The translations under genes were made by a program, and so were the position numbers. Below, in pieces: positions 32,710 through 42,912 of a DNA stretch of 64,000 nucleotides. How positions within the stretch are numbered: the first letter of the stretch is position 1; each line of letters starts with the position of its first letter. The notes under the pieces are model-generated. The model was not told where the DNA came from and searched no databases. It saw only the letters and a program-made list of their open reading frames with translations. This DNA comes from CAIWHR01 sp963813415 (GTDB taxonomy: Bacteria; Pseudomonadota; Gammaproteobacteria; Burkholderiales; Casimicrobiaceae): positions 310,001 through 374,000 of the forward strand of contig CAWEYW010000007.1 in the NCBI GenBank assembly GCA_963813415.1, given 5' to 3'.

Positions 32710-33819
32710 ATGAAGATCGCGATCATCGGCGCGGGGGCCGTCGGCGGCTACGTCGGCGCAAGACTCGCGCTTGCAGGGGAGGATGTAACGTTCATCGCGC
32801 GCGGCGCGAACCTGAACGCAATCCGCACGCACGGCATGCGCCTCATCGAGGGCGGCATCCAGCATGTGGTGAAGAGCGTTGCAGCTACTGAGAGCTATGC
32901 CGCGGCGGGGCATCAGGACCTCGTGATTCTGGCGGTGAAGGCGCATCAGCTCGAGGATGTCGCGCCCGGCGTGCTGCATCTTTGCAAGCGCGACACCGCG
33001 ATCGTGACGATGCAGAACGGGATTCCGTACTGGTACTTCCACAGTCACGGGGGTGCACTGGCAGGCACGCAGGTACGCAGCGTGGATCCGTCAGGAATGA
33101 TCGGGCGTCATATTCCGCCTGAACGCGTCATCGGCTGCGTCGTGTACCCGGCGTGCGAGCTCGCCGCTCCCGGCGTGGTGCGGCACGTCGAAGGCAACCG
33201 GTTTCCCCTTGGCGAGCTCGACGGCACAACGACACCGCGCGTGACCCGCATCGCGGAAGCGTTCACTCGCGCGGGCCTCAAGGCGCCGGTGCTCGACGAC
33301 ATCCGTGCGGAGATCTGGCTCAAGCTCTGGGGCAACCTGACCTTCAATCCGATCAGCGCGCTCACGCGCTCGACGCTGGTGGACATCTGCCGCGATCCGC
33401 TCACGCGCGAGCTTGCGCACGCCATGATGACGGAAGCACAGGTCGTCGCCGGCAAGCTGGGCATCACGTTCCGCGTGTCGATCGACAAGCGCATCGCGGG
33501 TGCCGAGAAAGTCGGCGCGCACAAGACATCGATGTTGCAGGACGTGGAAGCCGGCCGGGAGCCGGAGATCGATGCGCTGCTCGGGTCGGTCGTCGAGCTC
33601 GCGCGCCTGACCGACAGTTCGACCCCCCATCTGGATGCGGTGTTCGCGTTGACCAAACGTCTGGCCGATGCTCTGGCGCAGACGTCTCAACCGCGCGCGG
33701 GAGCGGTCGAGCTGGCCGCCGCGCGCGCCACACCGCAGTACGGCGCGCTGCGCGGCGCGGTCGATGGCATGCCAGCCGCAACGCCGTCAGTCGCCTCCGG
33801 GGGCGTACCGGCCGCGTAG
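32710..33819 (+). CDS. 2-dehydropantoate 2-reductase family protein (first copy)
   Basis: 369-residue ApbA/PanE-family NADP-dependent reductase. The nucleotide fold is MKIAIIGAGAVGGYVGARLA, with FIARGANLNAIRTHG and VILAVKAHQLED. The C-terminal domain has LKLWGNLTFNPISALTRSTL, containing the conserved Lys and Asn region. Length is above the canonical enzyme (about 300), with a tail rich in Ala and Pro. The last 33 nt overlap the convergent CoA-ligase gene. No pantothenate genes are near, so a different 2-keto acid substrate is possible; the symbol is withheld. Confidence 0.83.
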   Translation: MKIAIIGAGAVGGYVGARLALAGEDVTFIARGANLNAIRTHGMRLIEGGIQHVVKSVAATESYAAAGHQDLVILAVKAHQLEDVAPGVLHLCKRDTAIVTMQNGIPYWYFHSHGGALAGTQVRSVDPSGMIGRHIPPERVIGCVVYPACELAAPGVVRHVEGNRFPLGELDGTTTPRVTRIAEAFTRAGLKAPVLDDIRAEIWLKLWGNLTFNPISALTRSTLVDICRDPLTRELAHAMMTEAQVVAGKLGITFRVSIDKRIAGAEKVGAHKTSMLQDVEAGREPEIDALLGSVVELARLTDSSTPHLDAVFALTKRLADALAQTSQPRAGAVELAAARATPQYGALRGAVDGMPAATPSVASGGVPAA

Positions 33820-35289
33820 CACGTTCTTCTGCACCTTGCCCATCGCATTGCGCGGGAGCTCGTCGACGAACAGGACGCGCTTCGGCACCTTGAACCCGGC
33901 GATCTCCCGCTTCAACGCGGCGATGATGCCGGGTTCCGAGAGCTGCCGTCCCGACCGGGGCACGATGACGGCCACGACCGCTTCGCCGAAGTCTGCATCC
34001 GGAACACCGATCACCGCGCTTTCGGCGACGCCGTCGATCGCGTCGATGTGCTCCTCGATCTCCTTCGGATAAACGTTCAGCCCGCCGGTGATGATGAGGT
34101 CCTTGGCGCGCCCGACGATCTGCACGTACCCCTCGGCGGTCAACGTGCCCATGTCACCGGTCCGGAAGTAGCCGTCGGCAGTGAACTCCTCCCGCGTCTT
34201 TTCCGGCATGCGCCAGTAGCCCGGGAACACGTTGGGCCCTTTCACCTCGATCGCGCCAATCGTTCCTGGTGCGCACGCCTGCCCGGCTTCATCCACGATG
34301 CGCAGCTCGACGCCGGGCAACGGCCGTCCCACGGTGCCGCCGAGCCGCGGGCCATCGAGCGGATTCGACGTATTCATCCCCGTCTCGGTCATGCCATAGC
34401 GCTCGAGGATCCGGTGACCGGTGCGCGCCTCGAACGCCGCGAACGTTTCCGGCAATAGTGGTGCCGAGCCGGATACGAAAAGACGCATGGTGCTGCAGGC
34501 GTTGCGGTCGAATGCGGGCTCGGCGAGCAGGCGCGTGTAGAACGTCGGCACGCCCATCATCACCGTCGCGCGCGGCAGCAATGCTGTCACCTGCGCGGGG
34601 TCGAATTTGGGCAACCAGAGCATGCGTGCGCCCGCAAGCAGCACGCAGTGGATCGCCACGAACAGCCCATGCACGTGGTAGATCGGCAGGGCGTGCAACA
34701 GGACGTCGCCGCGCACGAAGCCCCACTCCTCGACCAGCGCGAGCGCGTTGGATGCGAGATTGCGGTGGGTGAGCATCGCCCCCTTCGAGCGGCCCGTCGT
34801 GCCGGACGTATACAGGATCGCGGCGAGATCGTCGGGCGCGGAGGTTACGGTTTGAAACGAAGGCTCCTGGTCGCGCGATTGCTCGTCCAGCGAACCGCCC
34901 GCGGCGCCCAGGGTAAGCACCCTGGCACCGGGCGCGAGTGGGGCGAGGACGGCCTCGGCTTCGGGCCGGCAGACGATCACCCGCGGTTCCGCGTTCTCGA
35001 AAAAATAGCTGAGCTCGCCGCGCTGATAGCCCGTGTTCAGGGGCAGGTATGCGCACCCGGCGCGCAGGCACCCGAGGTACAGCGCGATCACTTGCCAGTA
35101 CTTGTCCGTCTGCACGGCGACGCGGTCGCCTGGCAGGCAGCCGGCCTTGCGCAGGACGTGCGCATAGCGCGCGGAAAGCGCCGCAAGCTCGTCGTAATGC
35201 ACGACCGGCCCGTTGGGTATCAAGACGCACGGCTGCTCGGGCTCGTCCCCGAAGTGGCTCGCGAAAAGGGAATAGAGGTTCGCGTTCAT
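33787..35289 (-). CDS. matB: malonyl-CoA synthetase (MatB-type AMP-forming ligase)
   Basis: ANL-superfamily ligase of 500 residues. The P-loop is LYTSGTTGRSKGAMLTHRN, the aromatic motif is RYGMTETGMNTSNPLDG (very MatB-like), the hinge is YFRTGDMGTLTAEGYVQIVGR, and the catalytic Lys lies in NAMGKVQKNVLRG. The EVKGPNVFPGYWRMPEKTREEF stretch is also characteristic of malonyl-CoA synthetases. It would make malonyl-CoA from malonate, ATP and CoA. It is divergent from a TRAP transporter, which suggests uptake plus activation of malonate. Plant oxalyl-CoA synthetases belong to the same superfamily, so oxalate cannot be excluded. Confidence 0.86.
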   Translation of the reverse strand: MNANLYSLFASHFGDEPEQPCVLIPNGPVVHYDELAALSARYAHVLRKAGCLPGDRVAVQTDKYWQVIALYLGCLRAGCAYLPLNTGYQRGELSYFFENAEPRVIVCRPEAEAVLAPLAPGARVLTLGAAGGSLDEQSRDQEPSFQTVTSAPDDLAAILYTSGTTGRSKGAMLTHRNLASNALALVEEWGFVRGDVLLHALPIYHVHGLFVAIHCVLLAGARMLWLPKFDPAQVTALLPRATVMMGVPTFYTRLLAEPAFDRNACSTMRLFVSGSAPLLPETFAAFEARTGHRILERYGMTETGMNTSNPLDGPRLGGTVGRPLPGVELRIVDEAGQACAPGTIGAIEVKGPNVFPGYWRMPEKTREEFTADGYFRTGDMGTLTAEGYVQIVGRAKDLIITGGLNVYPKEIEEHIDAIDGVAESAVIGVPDADFGEAVVAVIVPRSGRQLSEPGIIAALKREIAGFKVPKRVLFVDELPRNAMGKVQKNVLRGRYAPGGD

Positions 35290-35481
35290 GGCAGCGGCGG
35301 TCGGACGGGCAAGAGCAACGGGCAGGCATTATTTCACAGCACATCGTGGCTTCCCCCGTCCGCAGCAATGCGCGCGCGGCTTGCGCTTCGGGGCCTATCC
35401 CACTATGGTGTCGGCACACAATTAGAGGCTGGACGCACGTCATTCCTGCGCCGCAAGCCGGCGCCATCCTACGGAGGAAAC

Positions 35482-36504
35482 ATGGACATCCATCGACGCA
35501 GGCTGGTCGCCGGCGCACTTGCCACCGTTCCCCTGGTCCTGGCGGGCCAAAGAACACTCGCGCAGGGCACCGGCAACCTGAAGATCTCGCATCAGTTCCC
35601 CGGTGGAACCATCGATCAGGGCGACTTCCGCGATCGGCTCTGCCGCCGCTTTGCCCAGGACGTGGAAAAGCGCACCGGCGGCGCGCTCAAGTTCGACGTC
35701 TATCCCAACTCGTCGCTGGTCAAGGTGAACTCGCAGTTCAGCGCGCTGCGTCGCGGCGCGCTCGACCTGTCGCTGGTGCCGATCTCCTATGCTGGCGGCG
35801 AAGTGCCGGAGAACAACATCGGCCTCCTCCCTGCGCTGGTCCCGTCCTACGACGTCGGTGCACGGTGGAAGGACGCCGAGGTTGGCAAGCTCCTTACCAC
35901 GATGCTCGCCGAGAAGGGCATCGTGATGGTGTCGTGGATCTGGCAGGCCGGGGGCGTGGCGAGCCGCTCGAAGCCGCTGGTGCAGCCGGAGGATGCGAAA
36001 GGCATGAAGATCCGGGGCGGCAGCCGCGAGATGGACATGATGTTCAAGAACGCCGGGGCCTCCGTGCTTTCGCTGCCGTCGAACGAGATCTACGCCGCCA
36101 TGCAGACCGGTGCGATGGATGCGGCGCTCACGTCGTCGACGAGCCTCATCTCGTTCCGGCTCGAGGAAGTGTCCAAGTTCCTGACCAGCGGGCGCGGCCG
36201 TTCCTACTGGTTCATGCTGGAGCCCCTCATCATGTCGAAGCAGGTGTTCGACAAGCTGCCGAAGTCGCAGCAGGACACGATCATGGCGGTCGGTGCGGAC
36301 ATGGAGAAGTTCGCGGTCGAGAGCGCGAAAGCCGACGATATTGCGGTCGCCAACGTGTACACCAAGGCCGGTGCCAAGGTGTACGACCTCGATGACGCCA
36401 CGCTGGGCAAATGGCAGGCGCTCGCCCGCCCCGTGTGGAAGGACTACGCGGACAAGAACGAAGGTTGCGCGAAGCTGCTTGCGGCGGCCCAGAAGCTGCT
36501 GTGA
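35482..36504 (+). CDS. dctP: TRAP transporter substrate-binding protein DctP
   Basis: Periplasmic solute receptor of 340 residues. The N-terminus MDIHRRRLVAGALATVPLVLAG has a twin-Arg-like RRR before the hydrophobic core. DctP landmarks are KISHQFPGGTIDQGDFRDRL, KFDVYPNSSLVKVNSQFSALRRGALDLSL, and KIRGGSREMDMMFKNAGASVLSLPSNEIYAAMQTGAMDAAL, whose Arg (KIRGG) normally salt-bridges the ligand carboxylate. GGAGGAAAC precedes the ATG. The GTG of dctQ overlaps its stop. Ligand is probably a mono- or dicarboxylate; malonate is suggested by the divergent matB. Confidence 0.92.
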   Translation: MDIHRRRLVAGALATVPLVLAGQRTLAQGTGNLKISHQFPGGTIDQGDFRDRLCRRFAQDVEKRTGGALKFDVYPNSSLVKVNSQFSALRRGALDLSLVPISYAGGEVPENNIGLLPALVPSYDVGARWKDAEVGKLLTTMLAEKGIVMVSWIWQAGGVASRSKPLVQPEDAKGMKIRGGSREMDMMFKNAGASVLSLPSNEIYAAMQTGAMDAALTSSTSLISFRLEEVSKFLTSGRGRSYWFMLEPLIMSKQVFDKLPKSQQDTIMAVGADMEKFAVESAKADDIAVANVYTKAGAKVYDLDDATLGKWQALARPVWKDYADKNEGCAKLLAAAQKLL

Positions 36505-37061
36505 CCGGACCGGGTGAGTCGCCCGGACTGACGAGTGCCGAGCCCGCGCCCCACGCGGGCGGCCTCCTCGGGGCCGGCGACCGCGCGATGCTCTGGATCA
36601 ATCGCGCGGCGCTGTTCGTGGGCATGCTCGGGCTCCTTGCCGCGGCTCTCGTGCTCACCTACAGCGTCGTATCGCGTTATTTCCTTCATGCCAACACGGA
36701 CTGGCAGGACGAGGCTGCCGTGTTCTGTCTCGTCGGCGCGACCTTCCTGTGCGGCGCGTGGGTGCAGGCGCAGCGCGGCCACATCGGGATCGAGGCCATC
36801 GCCAGTGTTCTCCCGCGCCGCATCGACTACGTACGCCGTATCGTCGTGGACGTGCTCAGCCTGGCCTTCTGCAGCTTCTTCGCCTGGAAGTCGTGGACGC
36901 TGTTCCGCGAGGCGTGGGTGGACCATCAGACGACCTCGTCGACCTGGGCGCCGCCGCTTGCCATCCCTTACGGCCTGATGTCGTTCGGGATGACCATCCT
37001 CGTTCTCCAGCTCGTGCTGCAATGCCTCGCGCATGCTCTCGGCCGGCGGAGCGCCGGATGA
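36501..37061 (+). CDS. dctQ: TRAP transporter small permease DctQ
   Basis: 186-residue subunit with four membrane segments (ALFVGMLGLLAAALVLTYSVVSRYF, EAAVFCLVGATFLCGAWVQA, IVVDVLSLAFCSFFAWKSWT, LMSFGMTILVLQLVLQCLAH). The DctQ hallmark YFLHANTDWQDEAAVFCLVGA is present, as is QRGHIGIEAIASVLP. GTG start with a 4-nt GTGA overlap with dctP, and an ATGA overlap with dctM downstream, so the three are tightly co-translated. Confidence 0.9.
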   Translation: MTGPGESPGLTSAEPAPHAGGLLGAGDRAMLWINRAALFVGMLGLLAAALVLTYSVVSRYFLHANTDWQDEAAVFCLVGATFLCGAWVQAQRGHIGIEAIASVLPRRIDYVRRIVVDVLSLAFCSFFAWKSWTLFREAWVDHQTTSSTWAPPLAIPYGLMSFGMTILVLQLVLQCLAHALGRRSAG

Positions 37062-38410
37062 GCGTGCTTGCGCTCGGCCTGCTGTTCACGGCCGTTACGC
37101 TGGTGGTGATGTTCTCGGGCATGCCAATCGCGTTCGCGCTCGGCACCGTGGCGGTCGGCTTCATGTATTTCTTCATGCCCGCCTCGTCGCTCGATACCGT
37201 GACCCAGAACGTGTACGAGGAGATGGCGAGCATCACGCTCCTCTCCATCCCGCTGTTCATCCTCAAGGGCGCGGCGATCGGACGCTCGGACGCGGGCCGC
37301 GATCTCTACCTCGCCATGCACGCGTGGATGCAGCGCGTGCCAGGCGGGCTCGGCATTGCCAACGTGTTCACGTGTGCACTCTTCGCGGCGATGGCCGGAT
37401 CGAGTCCCGCGACGTGCTCGGCGATCGGCAGCGCCGGCATACCGGAGATGCGCAAGCGCGGCTACTCGCCGGGATTCGCGGCGGGGATCATCGCCGCCGG
37501 TGGCACTCTGGGCATCCTGCTGCCGCCCTCGATCACCATGATCCTGTACGCGGTCGCCGCAGAGGTATCGCTGGGCCGGCTCTTCCTCGCGGGCATCGGG
37601 CCGGGGCTGCTGCTCGTGGGGCTCTTTGCCGCCTATGCGGTGTACCGCTTCCGCAAGGAATATGCGGCCGCGCATGTTGCGTTCCGCGATCACGGACACG
37701 CGTCGGCGTACCTGGACGCGAAGCGATACAGCCTGCGCGAGCGCGTGGAGATGCTGCCACGCGTGCTGCCCTTCGTGATCCTGCTGATCGGCGTGATGGC
37801 GGCGCTGTACGGCGGTTACGCGACGCCGTCGGAAACCGCCGGCCTCGGTGCCGTGCTGGCGCTCCTTCTCATCGCGTTCGTGTACGGCGTATGGCGGCCC
37901 ACCGACCTCAAGCCCATCCTCGGAGCGACGCTCAAGGAATCGACCATGTTGATGTTCATCATCGGCATGTCGCTCCTGTTCTCGTACGTCATGAGCTACC
38001 TCCACATCAGCCAGTCGGCGGCCGAGGCCGTCGTCGCCATGCACCTGTCGAAGTGGCTGCTGCTGGCGTCGATCCTGCTCCTGGTCATCGTGCTCGGCTT
38101 CTTCCTGCCGCCGGTGAGCATCATCCTCATGACCGCGCCCATCATCCTGCCGCCGCTGCGGGCCGCGGGCTTCGACCTCATCTGGTTCGGCGTGCTGATG
38201 ACGATCGTGATGGAGATGGGGCTCATCCATCCGCCGGTCGGGCTGAACATCTTCGTCATTCGCAACATCGCGCCGGACATTCCGCTGCGCGACATCATCT
38301 TCGGGGTGCTGCCGTTCGTGGCCCTGATGTTCCTGGCGATTTTCCTGATCTGCATGTTCCCGCAGATCGCGACTGCCTTTCCGAACTGGATCATGGGCCC
38401 GGGAAAGTGA
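37058..38410 (+). CDS. dctM: TRAP transporter large permease DctM
   Basis: 450-residue transport subunit with about twelve segments. It reads FSGMPIAFALGTVAVGFMYF, then LLSIPLFILKGAAIGRSDAG, AMAGSSPATCSAIGSAGIPEM and GGTLGILLPPSITMILYAVA, all DctM signatures, with EMGLIHPPVGLNIFVIRNIA near the C-terminus. Complete TRAP system together with dctP and dctQ, driven by an ion gradient. The next gene is convergent. Confidence 0.93.
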   Translation: MSVLALGLLFTAVTLVVMFSGMPIAFALGTVAVGFMYFFMPASSLDTVTQNVYEEMASITLLSIPLFILKGAAIGRSDAGRDLYLAMHAWMQRVPGGLGIANVFTCALFAAMAGSSPATCSAIGSAGIPEMRKRGYSPGFAAGIIAAGGTLGILLPPSITMILYAVAAEVSLGRLFLAGIGPGLLLVGLFAAYAVYRFRKEYAAAHVAFRDHGHASAYLDAKRYSLRERVEMLPRVLPFVILLIGVMAALYGGYATPSETAGLGAVLALLLIAFVYGVWRPTDLKPILGATLKESTMLMFIIGMSLLFSYVMSYLHISQSAAEAVVAMHLSKWLLLASILLLVIVLGFFLPPVSIILMTAPIILPPLRAAGFDLIWFGVLMTIVMEMGLIHPPVGLNIFVIRNIAPDIPLRDIIFGVLPFVALMFLAIFLICMFPQIATAFPNWIMGPGK

Positions 38411-38504
38411 GCGCGGTGGGTGGCGTGCAACGTATGGCAAAGGTTGCCGACCTCGCGGCGCCGGAGGCGCTCGTCGGCAGGTAGCGCGACGGCGGTGCGC
38501 TGGG

Positions 38505-39647
38505 CTACGGCGCGCGCGCGGCGTGCCACAGACGCGCCACCTGCTCGGTACGATCCGCCAGGAGACCGTCGGCACGCGCGAGCGCCGTGGCGAGAGTCAT
38601 CGGCGCGTCCGGCAAGGCAAAGCAGCCCGCAAATCCGGCGGACAACTCGGGCAGCGCCTGCACATCGAGTGCGCCGGCGACGAGCGTGGCGGGAACGCCC
38701 GCGCGTCGCGCACGCAGCGCCGCGATCCAGGGCGCCTTGCCGGCGAGCGTCTGGGCATCGCTGCGCCCTTCGCCGGTGATGAGCCAGTCCGCGCCGGCAA
38801 GCGCGCCGTCGAGATCGATCAGGTCGGCGACAACTTCGGCGCCCGGACGCAGCGTCGCACCGAGCAGCAGCAGGGCAAAACCGAGGCCGCCCGCGGCGCC
38901 CGCGCCCGCTGCATTCGCGACCGACCTTCCAAGAGCCTGCTCCGCGCACTGGCCAAAGCGTGCGAGGGTGGCATCGACGCCCGCCACGTCCGCTGCGGCG
39001 ACGCCTTTTTGCGGGCCGAATACTGCTGTCGCGCCGCGCGGGCCGGTGAGAGGGTTATCGACATCCGAGAGCACGGTGATCTCGCAGCGGGCAATCCTCG
39101 CGTCCATCGTCGAAGCATCGACACGATCCAGTCGGGCGAGGCCGTGCGGACCCGGTTCGACGGGAACCGCCTTCACGTCGAGCAATTTCAGCCCCAATGC
39201 TGCGAGCAGTCCCGCGCCGCCGTCGTTGGTGCTGCTGCCGCCGAGACCGATCATGAAGCGGCGGATGCCGCGATCCATCAGAGCGCGCATCGATTCGCCG
39301 ATGCCGCGGGTCGTGCGCGCCAGCACCGGAGCTTTCATCCCCTCCGGGTCGGTGATGCCGACGATGCTCGCCGCTTCGAGCACGCCGATCTCGCCGCGCG
39401 CATCGCGCAGCACGCCGTAAGGGCGTGGACGGGCGCGTCCCTCCGCGCCTGCGACGACCTCCAAGCCGCGCTCGCCGCCGCTCGCGAGCAGTGCGTCCAG
39501 GGTGCCGTCCCCGCCGTCGGCCATCGGTTTGGCGCGCACCTCGGCATCTGGCCAGACGCGCAGCAGGCCACGTGCCATCGCAGCGCAAACCTCTTGTGCG
39601 GTGAGCGAGCCCTTGAACTTGTCGGGAGCGAGGACGATGACCGGCAT
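38505..39647 (-). CDS. glycerate kinase (GlxK/GarK family)
   Basis: 380-residue class II glycerate kinase making 2-phosphoglycerate from D-glycerate and ATP. The start MPVIVLAPDKFKGSLTAQEV is typical; a frame extension of 29 residues lacks this form. Family motifs include KPMADGGDGTLDALL, FMIGLGGSSTNDGGAGLL, SDVDNPLTGPRGATAVFGPQKG and GEGRSDAQTLAGKAPW. It could feed the glycerate pathway used in C2 (glyoxylate or oxalate) assimilation. The upstream enzymes, glyoxylate carboligase and tartronate semialdehyde reductase, are not in this window, so linkage to the oxalate island is only suggestive. Confidence 0.92.
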   Translation of the reverse strand: MPVIVLAPDKFKGSLTAQEVCAAMARGLLRVWPDAEVRAKPMADGGDGTLDALLASGGERGLEVVAGAEGRARPRPYGVLRDARGEIGVLEAASIVGITDPEGMKAPVLARTTRGIGESMRALMDRGIRRFMIGLGGSSTNDGGAGLLAALGLKLLDVKAVPVEPGPHGLARLDRVDASTMDARIARCEITVLSDVDNPLTGPRGATAVFGPQKGVAAADVAGVDATLARFGQCAEQALGRSVANAAGAGAAGGLGFALLLLGATLRPGAEVVADLIDLDGALAGADWLITGEGRSDAQTLAGKAPWIAALRARRAGVPATLVAGALDVQALPELSAGFAGCFALPDAPMTLATALARADGLLADRTEQVARLWHAARAP

Positions 39648-39745
39648 GGTGGTTTGCGCGGATGGCCGCCGCAGTTTAACGTAGGCCACCAGGGATCGCC
39701 CGGCGCTGTGCCGGGTCTCACCTTCCGACCGCAACGAGGTTCCGC

Positions 39746-40504
39746 TTGCTTCCGTGCCGCTGGTTCGTCGTCATCGCATGGCTGCTTGCGGCCGGGTCCG
39801 CGCACGCCGAGGCGCGCGCCGATTACGCGCGCGAGGAGCGCTGGGCGCAGGAGATCGTGCCGTCGCTGATGACCGGCGAGGCAATCCATTTGCGCACCCC
39901 GTCCCGTGCTCGCGTGCTGGCGCTCGAGACGCGCGCGACCGGCGGGCCCAAAGGCGGCGTGATCCTCGTGCACGGCCTGGGCGTGCATCCCGACTTCGGC
40001 ATGATCGGCGTGCTGCGTGGCCTGCTCGCCGACGCCGGGTACACGACCCTGTCCGTGCAGATGCCGGTGCTCGCCGCCGATGCTCCGCGCGAGGATTACC
40101 GCTTCACGTTCACCGACGCGGGCGAGCGCCTGGCGGCAGCGGTGGCGCATGTGCGCGAGGGCGGTGCCGCACACGTCGCGATCGTGTCGCACAGCATGGG
40201 CGCGAGCATGACCGACGCGTACCTTGCCCATGGGAGTGCAGTGCGCATCGATGGGTGGGTCACCGTGGGCATGCTGGCCGCGTTCTCCGCGGCGCCGCGC
40301 CAGCCGGTGCTCGACGTCATGGCGGCACGCGATCTGACGGCGGTGCTGGCCTCCGCGCCGGCACGCAAGCAGCGGTTGCCGCATGATGGCTGCTCGGCAC
40401 AGATCGTCGTTCCCGGCGCCGATCACTACTTCGAAGGCAGCGAGAAGGCGCTGGCGCAGGAAATCGTGCGCTTCCTCGACCACGCCATGGCCGGCGCTTG
40501 CTGA
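39746..40504 (+). CDS. DUF3530 family protein, alpha/beta-hydrolase-like, exported
   Basis: 252-residue protein with an N-terminal signal peptide (MLPCRWFVVIAWLLAAGSAHA). The fold reads as an alpha/beta hydrolase: GGVILVHGLGVHPDFGMIGVL (oxyanion-type HG), the nucleophile elbow HVAIVSHSMGASMTDAYL with Ser in SHSMG, and GADHYFEGSEKALAQEI containing the likely catalytic His. The TTG start has GAGGT 5 nt upstream. Substrate unknown. Divergent from glycerate kinase and convergent with the Sua5 gene. Confidence 0.82.
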   Translation: MLPCRWFVVIAWLLAAGSAHAEARADYAREERWAQEIVPSLMTGEAIHLRTPSRARVLALETRATGGPKGGVILVHGLGVHPDFGMIGVLRGLLADAGYTTLSVQMPVLAADAPREDYRFTFTDAGERLAAAVAHVREGGAAHVAIVSHSMGASMTDAYLAHGSAVRIDGWVTVGMLAAFSAAPRQPVLDVMAARDLTAVLASAPARKQRLPHDGCSAQIVVPGADHYFEGSEKALAQEIVRFLDHAMAGAC

Positions 40505-40520
40505 CCCTGCCGTCGAGCGG

Positions 40521-41537
40521 CTAGTCCATGTCCTCGGTATCGTCGTCCGCGGCGGCGTGCGTCGCCCGCAGCAGGCGATCGCGCACCGGCCGCCACGCTT
40601 CGTCATCGGGCGGCGCCTCGATGACGATCTCGTCGGCGTCGCCGCGATCGAGCGCGCGCAGGTTGGCATACAGCGCTTGCGCGTAGGCCGCCGCATCCAT
40701 CGCCGTCGCGATCCACAGGCCGCCAAAACCCGCCGGTCTCGCCACGCTGCGCGCAAGAAACCCGCGTCTCGTCGTCGCCGGCGCAGCGACGAGCGTGCGC
40801 AGCTCCGCCGCGCCCACGAGGCGTGCCGGCGTGCGCGGCGCGTAGTGCGAAGCAAGGGTGCCGGATGCGCGCGGCGCATGGTCGTCGCGCAGGCGTGGCG
40901 CGTGGCCGAGCACCCGCGCGAGGGCGTCGAGGCTCACGCCGCCTGGACGCAACAGCATCGGCGCGTCGTCGAGGCAGGCCACGATCGTGGATTCGATGCC
41001 GACCGCGCATGCTCCGCCATCGAGGATCAGCGGCACGCGCTCGCCGAGATCCTCCGCGACATGCTCTGCACGGGTCGGGCTGATCCGGCCGAACCGGTTT
41101 GCCGACGGCGCGGCAATGCCGTTGCCGAACGCGCGCAGCAACGCCTGCGCCACCGGGTGCGAGGGCACGCGCAGGCCGACAGTGTCCTGGCCGCCGGTGA
41201 CCACGTCGTGCACGTGCGCCGCGCGCGGCAGGATCAGCGTCAGCGGTCCGGGCCAGAACGCCGCGGCGAGCAGCGACGCGGACTCGGGCACCTGCGCGGC
41301 CCAATCCGGCAAGGCGTCGGCGCTCGCGAGATGCACGATCACCGGATGGTCGGCGGGACGGCCTTTCGCGGCGAAGATCGCCCGGACCGCTGCCGGATTG
41401 CGCGCGTCCGCGCCGAGCCCGTAGACCGTTTCGGTGGGAAAGGCGACCAGCTCGCCGCGACGCAGCAGCGCGACGGCACGGGCAAGGCCAAGGTCGTCGG
41501 CGGGTGAGATCACGGGGCGCGCTGCATGGCTGCACAT
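40521..41537 (-). CDS. threonylcarbamoyl-AMP synthase (Sua5, two-domain form)
   Basis: 338-residue Sua5/YrdC/YwlC enzyme that forms threonylcarbamoyl-AMP for the t6A37 tRNA modification. The YrdC domain has ELVAFPTETVYGLGADARNP, KGRPADHPVIVHLA, FWPGPLTLILPR and APSANRFGRISPTRAEHV. Beyond residue about 210 there is the extra Sua5 domain (SGTLASHYAPRTPARLV linker). The MCSHAARP start was chosen, leaving 20 further frame codons unused. The long form is common in betaproteobacteria. Divergent from metK with about 190 nt between them. Confidence 0.92.
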   Translation of the reverse strand: MCSHAARPVISPADDLGLARAVALLRRGELVAFPTETVYGLGADARNPAAVRAIFAAKGRPADHPVIVHLASADALPDWAAQVPESASLLAAAFWPGPLTLILPRAAHVHDVVTGGQDTVGLRVPSHPVAQALLRAFGNGIAAPSANRFGRISPTRAEHVAEDLGERVPLILDGGACAVGIESTIVACLDDAPMLLRPGGVSLDALARVLGHAPRLRDDHAPRASGTLASHYAPRTPARLVGAAELRTLVAAPATTRRGFLARSVARPAGFGGLWIATAMDAAAYAQALYANLRALDRGDADEIVIEAPPDDEAWRPVRDRLLRATHAAADDDTEDMD

Positions 41538-41607
41538 GTCCCATGCATCGCCTTCGGCAGCAGGGCAGGACGCCTGCGGCCGAGCCGGGAGGCCCACCCC
41601 TGTCTGC

Positions 41608-41613
41608 TAGAAT
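41608..41613 (+). promoter_or_regulatory. predicted -10 box of metK
   Basis: TAGAAT followed by C, the same hexamer and next base as at the ahcY riboswitch promoter (44974-44979). It leaves a leader of roughly 105 nt before metK. No clear -35 and no riboswitch that I recognise in the leader. Confidence 0.45.
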
Positions 41614-41726
41614 CGCCCACCTCATGCGCACGTCCGCGGACGGCGCGCAGCGACAGATCAGCCGGCACGTCAACCCCTCGTGCGCCGTAGCGCGCGACAA
41701 GTACAGGCACAGGCGAAAGGGAAAGC

Positions 41727-42905
<1,179 letters not shown>

Positions 42906-42912
42906 TCGCCAC

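Noticed and set aside
41614..41726. Possible SAM-sensing riboswitch in the metK leader
   Set aside because: I could not trace a known SAM-class aptamer; only a short GTCCGCGGAC palindrome is visible. A covariance-model search would decide.
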